A stretch of DNA of 64,000 bases from Bacteroidota bacterium (GTDB lineage: Bacteria; Bacteroidota; Ignavibacteria; UBA10030; SZUA-254), in assembly GCA_020056225.1 (NCBI GenBank), contig JAGVIE010000013.1, forward strand, positions 1 through 64,000. Direction: 5' to 3'. The position numbers were made by a program, and so were the translations under genes. Every line of letters begins with the position of its first letter. Position 1 is the first letter of the stretch. Below, one piece after another: positions 29,393 to 38,313 of the stretch. A model generated the notes under the pieces. It was not told where the DNA came from. It searched no databases and saw nothing but the letters and a program-made list of their open reading frames with translations.

Positions 29393-29669
29393 GTGCGAAT
29401 CGATTTTATGGGTGTTTGAGGATAGAGTAGATGTGGGCATACCAAGAGATAATGATTAGATAAAATGAATAGAATTCTCTCGATTTAATAAAATAAAGAA
29501 AATGGAATTAGTTTTTACATTTCAAGCAAAATTGAACGCTCTATATATGAGTGGGATAAATAACATTTGTATATCACTCTTGATTGAACGGCTAAACGAA
29601 ATTATCTAATACACTAGGCACAAAATACAGGTCAAATATTTCATCAATCACAAAATAAAGGGTTCCAAC
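29393..29669 (+). other. Long AT-rich leader before the 29670 operon
   Basis: A stretch of 277 bases without a convincing gene. A 35-codon ORF (29502-29609, starting MELVFTFQAK) is open but has only a weak AAAGAA before it and no recognisable product. I see no riboswitch class and no strong terminator hairpin. The region could be a regulatory leader or hold a small RNA. Confidence 0.3.
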
Positions 29670-30719
29670 ATGGAAGCAATTCTTGGTTCTATATCTGAAT
29701 ACCTCGTGGCTTCACTAGTTGTTTTTGTAATTCTCTTCTTGATTGTTGCTTATTTTTTCACAGGTAAGAAGTTCTCTGATACCATCAGAGGATTCTTTCT
29801 CGTCATTGCATCTCTCATATACAGCCCATTTATGTATTTTCAAAAATCACTTCTTGCTGTGGCACATTTTCGTCTTAAAGAAGCCATTGAAAATGAGGGG
29901 GAAAGACAGTACTTGTTGGTTCGCTTTTTAACTTCTTTACAAGCGCTTCTCGCCATAATTGTTATTGCCATGATTGCCAGCGGCAGCATAAAAGCATGGA
30001 ATTCACTCTTGCCACCCAAACAAGCCAGAGAGGAAAATTCGCGTTTAGAGAAGTCACTTGAAGATCAGGAGACACAATTTACCAAGTTGAATCCTGAAGT
30101 CAGTACGATGGAAAATAATTGGACAAACAACAAACAGGATCTGATCAAATCATATCGCAACGAGCAGGATATGAAAGTTACAAAAGCTAATAATGACAAT
30201 TCATCTATAGAACAACAGGTATCAAATGCCGCCACCTCGCCATACTTCCTTCAAATAAAGAGATATCTCGACCAAAATCAGAATCAGTATTATGTTGCAA
30301 GGTACGACAATATCAAAAAAGAAGCGCTCGATTATATTAAAAATCAAGAAACACCTAGTGATATAAAAAATCTTCTCAACACGTACGTCGAGAATTGGCA
30401 TTTAGTAATGGTTTATAAATTCGAGCAATCAAGTTTTACTGAAGAGCAATATAGATCTAAAATCCAACCTGAATATGCCGAGAAGAAAATTACTCTAGCA
30501 AACATCGAACGCCAAATAGCAGACACAAAGGCTCAACTTAAATATATTCAGCCGATGATAAAATATAATGTTACAACATTCATTTTATTTCTCTTTGGCA
30601 CTCTTTTGACAGCGCTCTTATTCATCTGGTGCGTTGGACTTATAATTGAGTTGCTATGGCTTGGCGTTGACATAGCCGGGAATGTTAACAGAATCAGAAC
30701 GCTAAAGCAAAACACTTAA
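29670..30719 (+). CDS. Unrecognised membrane protein with a coiled-coil extramembrane domain
   Basis: This 349-residue protein has hydrophobic segments near residues 10-30, 38-58, 87-107 and 303-328. Between the third and fourth lies a 190-residue hydrophilic, heptad-rich region (REENSRLEKSLEDQETQFT and TLANIERQIADTKAQLKYI). The C-terminal tail after the last segment reads LGVDIAGNVNRIRTL, and a similar VDIAKNIRQL ends the third protein of the same operon. It is the first gene after a perfect promoter, with AAAGGG before the ATG, and is 17 bp from the next gene. I do not recognise the family; a mechanosensitive or envelope-spanning scaffold is one guess without proof. Confidence 0.7.
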   Translation: MEAILGSISEYLVASLVVFVILFLIVAYFFTGKKFSDTIRGFFLVIASLIYSPFMYFQKSLLAVAHFRLKEAIENEGERQYLLVRFLTSLQALLAIIVIAMIASGSIKAWNSLLPPKQAREENSRLEKSLEDQETQFTKLNPEVSTMENNWTNNKQDLIKSYRNEQDMKVTKANNDNSSIEQQVSNAATSPYFLQIKRYLDQNQNQYYVARYDNIKKEALDYIKNQETPSDIKNLLNTYVENWHLVMVYKFEQSSFTEEQYRSKIQPEYAEKKITLANIERQIADTKAQLKYIQPMIKYNVTTFILFLFGTLLTALLFIWCVGLIIELLWLGVDIAGNVNRIRTLKQNT

Positions 30720-30736
30720 ACGGAAGGGAATCAGAT

Positions 30737-32500
30737 ATGAAACACAATTCATCCAAACTACTACTGTTAGTGGCAATTCTACTTTCTTGGCAGGGTGTTC
30801 TGACACAAGATTTGGAAAAAGATCACTATAGACAACTCGATAACTTTATGAATTTAGTTAATGCCAAGGGAATCAATAATGCGGCGGAAGTCATATCGAA
30901 TTCCGATTCGATTATTACTCTTTGTCCATCACTTGCGGAGATAGTTAAGCAGTTCAAGACGAAAAAATCAGAGTTTACCAAAAGGATTGACGAAAAACTA
31001 CAAAAACGTAGTCAACTCGATCTGAGCGTACAATTAATCCAAATCGATGGCACTGTCGAAGCACAATTAAAAGGTCACTCAATCATTAACTCCAATGGAA
31101 AATACTATGCCGTCCGAATTAATGTGCCAATTGGAAGTACATATAAGGGACACGCAAAACGAAGTGAGGGAATAATTTCGTATAAACCATTAGGAGGTAG
31201 TAATCAAAACCTGCCAATCTATACGCTTGTCTCTGGTGGTAGCCCACAAGAACAGCATTCCACCCTAACAAAGGAGGTTGAGAATCTGCAAAATCAATAC
31301 AGCGATCTGTGGGAAAAGTTTAAAGCGGGTTGTATACGAGAGGTTTCTGCCGAACAAGAGAAGACAAAACAGGTACTTCTCGATAAGCATTATGCTGCTG
31401 GAGAAGATTTCCTCAATAAGAAGGAATACGATTCCGCGCTAGAGGAATTTAACTTCGTAAAAACACTCAATCCTGATTTCAAGGACATCGACAAGAAGTT
31501 AATCGTGGCGAACAATAAGAACAGTATCGTAAGTCAATCTACTGTATTTCAAATCGTGAACCCCAAGCCAAACTATTTTCTTTTGGGAACCTCTCGTGGT
31601 ATCTTTGAATCGCAAAATGAAGGTAGGACTTGGAATCTCAAAGCCTTTGATGGCATGAATGTACGCCAACTCGATGCGATTGGTGAAAGAATCCTCGCGT
31701 TCGTAGAGCCAGGAGGTATTCAATATAGTTCCAATGATGGACATCAGTGGGAAAAATTATCCGTGCGATATACGCTATTGTACCAAAAGGAATATGATAC
31801 CCAAACAGCGTCATATATTTATAGGGGGAGTTTTCCCTTTATACAACCGGGATTTGAGGTTAAGAATATAAGATTAGTACCCAACGAAAATGGTGGCGCC
31901 AGTCTAATATTCATTGAGTTCATTGGTAAAAAGGGTGTTTATGAAACTGAAAATCAGAGAGCGACTTTGGAAAAGAATTGGTTAACAGGTGAATACTATG
32001 TACAAATGGGTAATGAGGATGTCACGATTCCTGAGAGATGTGTTTCTCCTGACGACGGTAACAAATGGATAGCATTTTGGGACGGAGGTCTATTCGGGAA
32101 TAACTATCACGCTAGTATAGGAAACAGAGAGCAGATTAATAACTGGATAGACAACTGCAAAGATTACTCTAAAGAACCGAAAGATGCCCTCAGTAAAGTC
32201 ATCAAAAATATCTCAGCTACAAAAAATGTGGATAAAGGCGAAATAAAGGTCATCGCATATACTTTCAAAAGGAAAGTCAATAAGGAAGATAATGACCCAG
32301 TTCTCGTGCTTACCAATAAGGGGCTATACAAAACCTGCTGGGATTGCAAACATGTGGAGGAAATGGCGTTTTCATCAGAGAACAAAAATCCACTAACGAT
32401 TTTTGGGGATAGTGCTCAACAGAAATTGATCATGATAGGATTAGAAGGTAATGGATTACTCATTAGCAGAGATGGTGGTTTGACGTGGGAAGAAATCTAG
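30737..32500 (+). CDS. Secreted protein with TPR-like and BNR/sialidase-like repeats
   Basis: This 587-residue protein has a signal peptide (residues 1-23, ending at VLTQ). The first 200 residues are helical, then a TPR-like pair of helices (AGEDFLNKKEYDSALEEF, about 222-240). The C-terminal half carries beta-propeller blades with Asp-box/BNR signatures: SQNEGRTW, SSNDGHQW and a final SRDGGLTW. Such propellers bind other proteins or glycans outside the cell, or in the periplasm. It sits between two membrane-protein genes of the same operon (17 bp after the first), so the three may form one envelope complex. No enzymatic residues are evident. Confidence 0.7.
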   Translation: MKHNSSKLLLLVAILLSWQGVLTQDLEKDHYRQLDNFMNLVNAKGINNAAEVISNSDSIITLCPSLAEIVKQFKTKKSEFTKRIDEKLQKRSQLDLSVQLIQIDGTVEAQLKGHSIINSNGKYYAVRINVPIGSTYKGHAKRSEGIISYKPLGGSNQNLPIYTLVSGGSPQEQHSTLTKEVENLQNQYSDLWEKFKAGCIREVSAEQEKTKQVLLDKHYAAGEDFLNKKEYDSALEEFNFVKTLNPDFKDIDKKLIVANNKNSIVSQSTVFQIVNPKPNYFLLGTSRGIFESQNEGRTWNLKAFDGMNVRQLDAIGERILAFVEPGGIQYSSNDGHQWEKLSVRYTLLYQKEYDTQTASYIYRGSFPFIQPGFEVKNIRLVPNENGGASLIFIEFIGKKGVYETENQRATLEKNWLTGEYYVQMGNEDVTIPERCVSPDDGNKWIAFWDGGLFGNNYHASIGNREQINNWIDNCKDYSKEPKDALSKVIKNISATKNVDKGEIKVIAYTFKRKVNKEDNDPVLVLTNKGLYKTCWDCKHVEEMAFSSENKNPLTIFGDSAQQKLIMIGLEGNGLLISRDGGLTWEEI

Positions 32501-32591
32501 TGGAAAGAGATTTCAGACGTCAACCCTTGAGAATAAGTATTGATATATAATATCTTGACGGCATTCTACAATTATCAGAAAGGAGATAGAT

Positions 32592-33197
32592 ATGATAGTA
32601 CTCAGTTTCTTTAAACCTGTCCTCGATGCACTCAACGATGGCAAAGTTATTCGCTCCTCCGTATCCCTCGCCCTACAGATTCTTGGAGCACTTTCTTTAG
32701 TGGGTGGAGTTTATCTTCTCGTCGAGATCTTGAAGGCTTCCTTTGAACTGCCAACGGAAGGCACCGTCGGCGGCTTATTACTCTCCGTCATATTTATTGC
32801 AGCAGTTCTTGCCGTCACCCAGATTTTCTTTTATCGAGCAGCAAATGTCCGTGATCAAGGAGAATCGCAGTTCACTGTTATACCAATCTTCTCAATTCTA
32901 TTTAGATGCTTCGGTGAAATTTATGCTACCCTCGGAATAGCTGTTGGAGTAGGAGGCTGTATATTCATTTGGCTCTCAAAATATGATCCATTATATTTGC
33001 TCGGCGGTATTGGGCACTTTTTCCCATCACTCTCTCCCGAGGGTACGTTTCTCGGTGGACTGCTCTTTCTAGTGTACTTTGCATTGCTTTCGTTCGTTAT
33101 CATAGTCGTGTTCTATTTTCTCGCTGAATCAACAGTTGTTCTAGTAGACATCGCCAAGAATATCCGTCAGTTGCTCCAGAAAGAAAGGAATCAGTGA
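32592..33197 (+). CDS. Unrecognised four-segment membrane protein
   Basis: This 201-residue protein has four strong hydrophobic segments (about residues 22-45, 55-78, 100-125 and 152-180), with short loops and a basic C-terminal tail. The end reads LVDIAKNIRQLLQKE, similar to the tail of the 29670 product. AGGAG precedes the ATG with good spacing. It is 91 bp after the BNR protein gene. Family not recognised. The shared VDIA-x-N tail suggests that both membrane proteins dock to the same partner or arose from a common module. Confidence 0.65.
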   Translation: MIVLSFFKPVLDALNDGKVIRSSVSLALQILGALSLVGGVYLLVEILKASFELPTEGTVGGLLLSVIFIAAVLAVTQIFFYRAANVRDQGESQFTVIPIFSILFRCFGEIYATLGIAVGVGGCIFIWLSKYDPLYLLGGIGHFFPSLSPEGTFLGGLLFLVYFALLSFVIIVVFYFLAESTVVLVDIAKNIRQLLQKERNQ

Positions 33198-33227
33198 ACT
33201 CACACAACAATGGTACGGCGTTGCGCC

Positions 33228-33255
33228 TTACACTTTATAAAAGATCAAAGTCAAG
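33228..33255 (+). repeat. 28-base motif shared with the end of gene cassette 3
   Basis: The 28 bases starting TTACACTTTATAAAAG match 25 of 28 positions with the minus-strand sequence at 50648-50621, which directly follows the attC-like box of cassette 3. Both copies lie 30-45 bp after the stop codon of a membrane-protein gene. The rest of the gap up to 33469 holds nothing I can identify. Confidence 0.4.
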
Positions 33256-33469
33256 TTTGCATTTTGTTATGAGGTGTAATATGTAACCCCTGCTTCACAA
33301 CCCAATCACATACCCCGCAACAATTTGTAGCGTCGAGACCAGCTGCCTGAGATTCTCATCTTATCCTCGTTTGCTTTTTCTCCTCCTATCCCCTATTTTA
33401 ATGCTACTCCGATAATACTTGAGTAAACGGAATATTAAAGAAATCATTACAAACATCATCGAGGTATAT

Positions 33470-35128
33470 ATGAAATCGTTATTAAGTGCTCTTCTAATTT
33501 GCAGTTTCATTTTCTCTTTCCAATCAATCGCGCAGCAGAAACCTTTAACACTCAAAGAAAAAATAAAACGTTTTTCACCCACGGAAATTAAAGGCGATGT
33601 TTCCAAACTTTCAAAAGGCGATAAGAAGGCACTCGCCAAACTCATCCAAGCGGCAAAGATAATGGATTCTCTTTACCTCCGACAGGTGTGGAGCGGCAAC
33701 ACAGAACTCCTGCACAAATTACGAACTGATAAATCGTCAGGCAGTAAAGAACGATTGCATTATTTTCTCATCAACATGAGTCCATGGTCAGGTATCGATC
33801 ATCAGGAACCATTCATAGAAGGAGTGCCAAATCCGCGTCCACCCGGAGCAAATTATTATCCTGAGAGTATGAATAAAGATGAATTCGAGAAATGGCTTGC
33901 TACCTTACCTGAATCTGAGAAAAGCAAAACAACCGGTTTCTTCTACACAATCCACGCTGAAGAGGATGGAAAATTCAAGACTGTCCCTTACAATGAAGAG
34001 TACAAAGATTTACTAGCACTTGCCGCTAAGCTTTTAAAGGAAGCCGCGGAACTAACAAGCAATGCTACATTGAAAAATTTCCTCATTAAGCGTGCCGACG
34101 CATTCCTGAGCAATGATTATTATGACAGCGACGTGGCATGGATGGAATTAGATAGTCCTATCGAACCGACAATCGGTCCGTACGAAGTTTATATGGATGA
34201 GATGTTCAATTACAAAGCTGCATTCGAAGCGTTCATCACTCTCCGCAACGATGTCGAGACAAAGAAGCTTGCAAAGTTCTCTTCATACCTGCAAGAGATA
34301 GAGAATAATCTTCCCATCGATCCTAAATATAGAAATCCTAAACTGGGAGAATCCTCCCCTATCCGTGTTGTAGATTTGATTGTAACAGGCGGCGAGTGCC
34401 GTGCTGGTGTGCAGACCGCAGCATTCAATTTACCAAATGACGAAAAAGTTACGGCAGAAAAAGGAAGCAAACGCGTGATGCTGAAGAACGTTCAGGAAGC
34501 GAAGTTTAACAAGGCACTAATTCCCATTTCGAAAGTTGCAATGGATAAAGAACAGCAAAAGCTTATTTCATTCGAACCGTTTTTTACGCACATACTTGCG
34601 CACGAGCTAATGCACGGACTTGGTCCACAAAATATTACAGTCGACGGCAAACAAACCACAGTACGACAAATGTTGAAAGAACTGAATTCTGCATTCGAAG
34701 AAGCCAAAGCCGACATTTCAGGATTATTCTTATTGCAATACCTCATTGATAACAATAAGATTGAAAAATCGTTCGAGAAAAAGATGTATGCAACGTACCT
34801 TGCAGGTACATTCCGCTCGATTCGATTCGGCATCAGAGAAGCACACGGGAAAGGAATGGCATTGCAGTTCAATTATCTTCTTGATGAAGGAGCGTTTACG
34901 TACGATGAGAAGACTAACAAGTTCAGCGTTAACTTCGAAAAGATAAAGGATGGAATGAAGAAATTAACCGGTGAGATCATGACGATTCAGGCAGAAGGAA
35001 GCTACGATAAAGCGAAAGCGATGTTAGATAAATACGCCGTGATGAATCCATCGATGCAGAAGATACTCAATAAGCTGACCGATGTACCGGTTGATATTGC
35101 ACCGCACTATCCTCTGGCTGAAAAATGA
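33470..35128 (+). CDS. M49-like zinc metallopeptidase (dipeptidyl peptidase III-related)
   Basis: I choose ATG 33470, which has GAGG nine bases upstream and starts a signal peptide (MKSLLSALLICSFIFSF); the upstream in-frame start adds a non-signal extension. The 552-residue product has H378-E-L-M-H382 in LAHELMHGLGPQN and, 28 residues on, EEAKADISGLFLLQ (E410/E411). This copies the M49 layout of a His-Glu-His motif followed by EExRAE-like Glu. True M49 enzymes have HExxGH, whereas here the spacing is the classical HExxH. It is probably a periplasmic peptidase; the substrate is unknown. Its stop overlaps the methyltransferase start (ATGA). Confidence 0.68.
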   Translation: MKSLLSALLICSFIFSFQSIAQQKPLTLKEKIKRFSPTEIKGDVSKLSKGDKKALAKLIQAAKIMDSLYLRQVWSGNTELLHKLRTDKSSGSKERLHYFLINMSPWSGIDHQEPFIEGVPNPRPPGANYYPESMNKDEFEKWLATLPESEKSKTTGFFYTIHAEEDGKFKTVPYNEEYKDLLALAAKLLKEAAELTSNATLKNFLIKRADAFLSNDYYDSDVAWMELDSPIEPTIGPYEVYMDEMFNYKAAFEAFITLRNDVETKKLAKFSSYLQEIENNLPIDPKYRNPKLGESSPIRVVDLIVTGGECRAGVQTAAFNLPNDEKVTAEKGSKRVMLKNVQEAKFNKALIPISKVAMDKEQQKLISFEPFFTHILAHELMHGLGPQNITVDGKQTTVRQMLKELNSAFEEAKADISGLFLLQYLIDNNKIEKSFEKKMYATYLAGTFRSIRFGIREAHGKGMALQFNYLLDEGAFTYDEKTNKFSVNFEKIKDGMKKLTGEIMTIQAEGSYDKAKAMLDKYAVMNPSMQKILNKLTDVPVDIAPHYPLAEK

Positions 35129-35880
35129 AGCAGTGGTACAAAGAATTATTCGATAATTACGCCCGAACGTACGACAAAGAACCGTTCACTCAGGGCACAT
35201 TGGGTGAAGTTGATTTTATCGAGAAGGAGTTAAATTTCGATAAATCGAAAACCATACTCGATATCGGTTGCGGCACAGGAAGACATGCCATTGAATTGAC
35301 TAAGCGGGGATATAAAGTTACAGGTGTAGATTTATCGGAATCTCAACTTCAAAGAGCGAGAGAGAAGGCAAAAGAAAATGGTGTTGAAGTTCAATTCTTT
35401 CAGCAAGATGCCAGGAGTTTGAATTTCAAGAACGAATTCGATTTAGTCATGCTGATCTGCGAGGGTGCATTTCCACTCATGGAAACTGACGAGATGAATT
35501 TCAAAATATTAGAGAACGCATCCAAAGCTTTGAGGACGAACGGAAAACTGATTCTCACAACACTCTGCGCGCTCTATCCTCTTTACCATTCGGTGAAGGA
35601 TTTCATCAATTCGGGTACGGGAGATGGAGTAAGTTCTGCTAATTCATTTGATCTAATAACTTTTCGTGAGACTTCGACTTTTGATGTTACGGACGACGAC
35701 GGCAAGAAAAAAACTCTCTCCTGCAACGAACGGTATTATACTCCATCTGAGATTTCATGGTATCTAAAGTCGCTGCAATTTAAAACCATAGATATTTATG
35801 GATGCACGCTGGGGGCATTCAGTCGCTCTAAGCAATTAACAACTGATGATTTTGAAATGCTGGTAATTGCAGTGAAATAA
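35125..35880 (+). CDS. Class I SAM-dependent methyltransferase
   Basis: A 251-residue methyltransferase. Motif I is TILDIGCGTGRHAIEL (about residues 50-65), the acidic end of strand 2 is in VTGVDLSESQLQRAREKA, and motif post-II is in VQFFQQDARSLNF. It starts MKQWYKELFDNYARTYDKE, typical of the methyltransferase type 11/25 group with unassigned substrates. It overlaps the upstream M49-like gene by four bases and is followed after 4 bp by the TSUP transporter, so all three are cotranscribed. Confidence 0.88.
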   Translation: MKQWYKELFDNYARTYDKEPFTQGTLGEVDFIEKELNFDKSKTILDIGCGTGRHAIELTKRGYKVTGVDLSESQLQRAREKAKENGVEVQFFQQDARSLNFKNEFDLVMLICEGAFPLMETDEMNFKILENASKALRTNGKLILTTLCALYPLYHSVKDFINSGTGDGVSSANSFDLITFRETSTFDVTDDDGKKKTLSCNERYYTPSEISWYLKSLQFKTIDIYGCTLGAFSRSKQLTTDDFEMLVIAVK

Positions 35881-35884
35881 AAGC

Positions 35885-36643
35885 ATGCTTGAATCAATCT
35901 GGTTTTTACCTCTGTTATTTGCTACCGGTCTCACCGCCGGATTAGTCGACTCAATCGCTGGCGGCGGCGGTTTACTTACATTACCCGTCCTGCTTGGCAT
36001 CGGACTTTCACCTCATGCTGCGCTGGGAACAAATAAATTTCAATCGAGCTTCGGCAGTTTCACTTCAACCATGTATTATCGGAAACACAATGTCGTCAGC
36101 ATTCGAGATGGATTGGTTGGAGTAATATTTACGGCAATCGGGACGGTTCTTGGCGCATGGCTTGTCCAACAGATTGCCTCCGATATATTAGGTCATCTGA
36201 TACCTTGGCTGCTGCTGGCAATTGCGATCTATACTTTTATAACGCCAAAGTTCAGCGATAAAGACAGCGAAGCAAAACTTCCAAAGAATACTTTCTTCTT
36301 TTTCTTCGGATTGATTTTCGGATTTTATGATGGATTTTTCGGTCCGGGTGTGGGATCGTTCTGGGCATTCGCATTCGTTATGCTTCTTGGATTCAATCTG
36401 AGAAAAGCGACTGGTTTCACTAAGTTGATGAATTTTACAAGCAACATCGTCTCGGTCGTTATGTTTCTCATCGGTGGGAATGTGTGGTTCTTGATTTCCC
36501 TCGTTATGGGTGCGGGACAAATTGTCGGCTCAATTATCGGTGCACATCTCGTGATTAGGAGAGGTGCAAAACTGATCCGGCCTGTGTTTATTACAATCGT
36601 AATTTTTACTACGCTGAAATTATTGTATCAGAATTATTTTTAG
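35885..36643 (+). CDS. TSUP-family (TauE/SafE) membrane permease
   Basis: A 252-residue membrane protein with about eight hydrophobic segments. The TSUP signatures are visible: AGLVDSIAGGGGLLTLPVLL, GTNKFQSSFGSF and, in the second repeat, GFYDGFFGPGVGSFWAFAFV and LMNFTSNIVS. The family exports or imports sulfite, sulfoacetate and other organosulfur anions; the substrate here cannot be read. It starts 4 bp after the methyltransferase gene. Confidence 0.9.
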   Translation: MLESIWFLPLLFATGLTAGLVDSIAGGGGLLTLPVLLGIGLSPHAALGTNKFQSSFGSFTSTMYYRKHNVVSIRDGLVGVIFTAIGTVLGAWLVQQIASDILGHLIPWLLLAIAIYTFITPKFSDKDSEAKLPKNTFFFFFGLIFGFYDGFFGPGVGSFWAFAFVMLLGFNLRKATGFTKLMNFTSNIVSVVMFLIGGNVWFLISLVMGAGQIVGSIIGAHLVIRRGAKLIRPVFITIVIFTTLKLLYQNYF

Positions 36644-36667
36644 GAACACACTCTTGTTGAACAAATA

Positions 36668-36994
36668 ATGGAAATTGTTTTAACAATCGATGTTGGTCAT
36701 CCTCCGCTTCATCCTGAAATAGTGGAGTCTGAACTTGAAGAGAAGCTATTAAAAGTACACAATTCTTCCTCTCTTTGCATTATGAAAATTATCCATGGAC
36801 AGAGTGGCAGTACAAAAAATATTGTCCGAAACTGGGCTTACAACAAACACCGCCGGTTACGCGGAATAATTTATGGAGAAAATTATTCTATCTTTAATGG
36901 AGCAACACAAGAAATGCGTAACGAGGTAGGTCAATTCTCAGATATTGATTTGGAATCATCGAATGGCGGAATAACGATTATCTGGGTGAAGTGA
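36668..36994 (+). CDS. Smr-domain protein
   Basis: A 108-residue stand-alone Smr domain: TIDVGHPPLHPEIVESELEEKL replaces the usual D-L-H-G start, followed by IMKIIHGQSGSTKNIVRNW and a C-terminal GGITIIWVK strand. Smr domains nick or bind nucleic acids, as in the MutS2 C-terminus. The HGxG loop is altered to HGQSGS, so activity is uncertain. It is 24 bp after the TSUP gene. Confidence 0.65.
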   Translation: MEIVLTIDVGHPPLHPEIVESELEEKLLKVHNSSSLCIMKIIHGQSGSTKNIVRNWAYNKHRRLRGIIYGENYSIFNGATQEMRNEVGQFSDIDLESSNGGITIIWVK

Positions 36995-37053
36995 TTTTGC
37001 CGTACCACGATTAACAACTCACGACTCATAACTCATCCCTCATCCTTCCAACA

Positions 37054-38049
37054 TTAAAGCCACTTATTCTTCTTAAACACCCATAGCATAAATCCTGCGA
37101 CTGCAGCCATAAAGAGCGTTGCAATCCCAATCCCCCACTCCATTTCAGCAAGCGGAATAACTCTGAAGTTCATCCCGAAAAATCCTGTAATAAAACTTAA
37201 CGGTAGAAATATTGTTGAAATAATAGTTAAAACTTTCATAACCTGATTAAGCCGGTTGGAGGTTACAGAGAGATACGCATCCAGCAAACCGGCAACCATA
37301 TCACGATACGAATCGGCAAGATCGCTCATTCGAACTAAATGATCGTACACGTTGCGGTAATAAATAGTTTCTTCCTCCGTGATCAGCGAAAACTCGCCGC
37401 GTGAGAGCCGGTTCAACATTTCCCGCTGATAGACTGCCACACGGCGAACGGTCATAATATTTTTTTTCATATTGAGAATCTCGACCATCGATTGCTGAGT
37501 GGGAGAATGGAACACCTCATCTTCCATCGCATCGATAGATGAATCGAGCGTGTCGAGTATCGGCGAATAGCTGTCGACAATATCATCGATTATCAGATGA
37601 AAAAGAAAATCGGGTCCTTTCCCGAGCATCATCGGATTTTTCGATACCATCTGTGCCGCATGATTGATAGAGCGCTGTGGTTTGTAATGGTGCGTTACAA
37701 GTATTTTTTTCGAAAGGAAAGCGCTCACCTGCGAAGTTTTAATTTCCATCCGCTTTCTGCCTTCATCATCTATTGCAACAGATTCAACCGGATTGAATAT
37801 AATGAAAAGGTAATCGTCAAAATCCTCTACCTTCGGAAGATGACCTTCTTCCTCTTTCCCGTTTTGGCAATCCTCTATAGCGAGCGGATGATAATCGAGA
37901 AGTGATATCAATATAGTCTCCTCCTCCGCTTCCTGGGGATCTTCCATATCCACCCAGATCAATCCCTCGGGCTGTTGGAGGAATTGATTGAGTTCTTTGA
38001 TCGTTAGTCTTCTAACGGTATTGTTCAGATAATGATATATGTTTACCAT
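37054..38049 (-). CDS. corA: CorA-family magnesium/cobalt transporter
   Basis: A 331-residue protein with a large cytoplasmic N-terminal domain and two C-terminal membrane segments. The Gly-Met-Asn filter is in ITGFFGMNFRVIP between them, and the tail is basic (FKKNKWL). The long helix LNMKKNIMTVRRVAVYQREMLNRL (about 190-213) is the stalk. It should take up Mg2+ as a pentamer in the inner membrane. It is transcribed divergently from the second EF-P gene across a 264-bp AT-rich gap. Confidence 0.93.
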   Translation of the reverse strand: MVNIYHYLNNTVRRLTIKELNQFLQQPEGLIWVDMEDPQEAEEETILISLLDYHPLAIEDCQNGKEEEGHLPKVEDFDDYLFIIFNPVESVAIDDEGRKRMEIKTSQVSAFLSKKILVTHHYKPQRSINHAAQMVSKNPMMLGKGPDFLFHLIIDDIVDSYSPILDTLDSSIDAMEDEVFHSPTQQSMVEILNMKKNIMTVRRVAVYQREMLNRLSRGEFSLITEEETIYYRNVYDHLVRMSDLADSYRDMVAGLLDAYLSVTSNRLNQVMKVLTIISTIFLPLSFITGFFGMNFRVIPLAEMEWGIGIATLFMAAVAGFMLWVFKKNKWL

Positions 38050-38313
38050 GATTCAATCACGATCTAAGGTGATAAGTTTATTGAATATTCAATGTGCCAC
38101 AAATTAACAATCTTTTGAATAAATAACAATTATTTTTCAATTGTCGTATTTGCTCATCTATTCATCTCATCATTTTTCAACCAATGTTATTTGCCATAAA
38201 TGTCAATTGCAGTGTCCCATCTTCACATTTTTCAATCCCCCTGTTCATATTTGATTAACACATTCTCTTTTATTAATTTCCAATAATACTTAATTTAACT
38301 GGAAGGAATCTCT

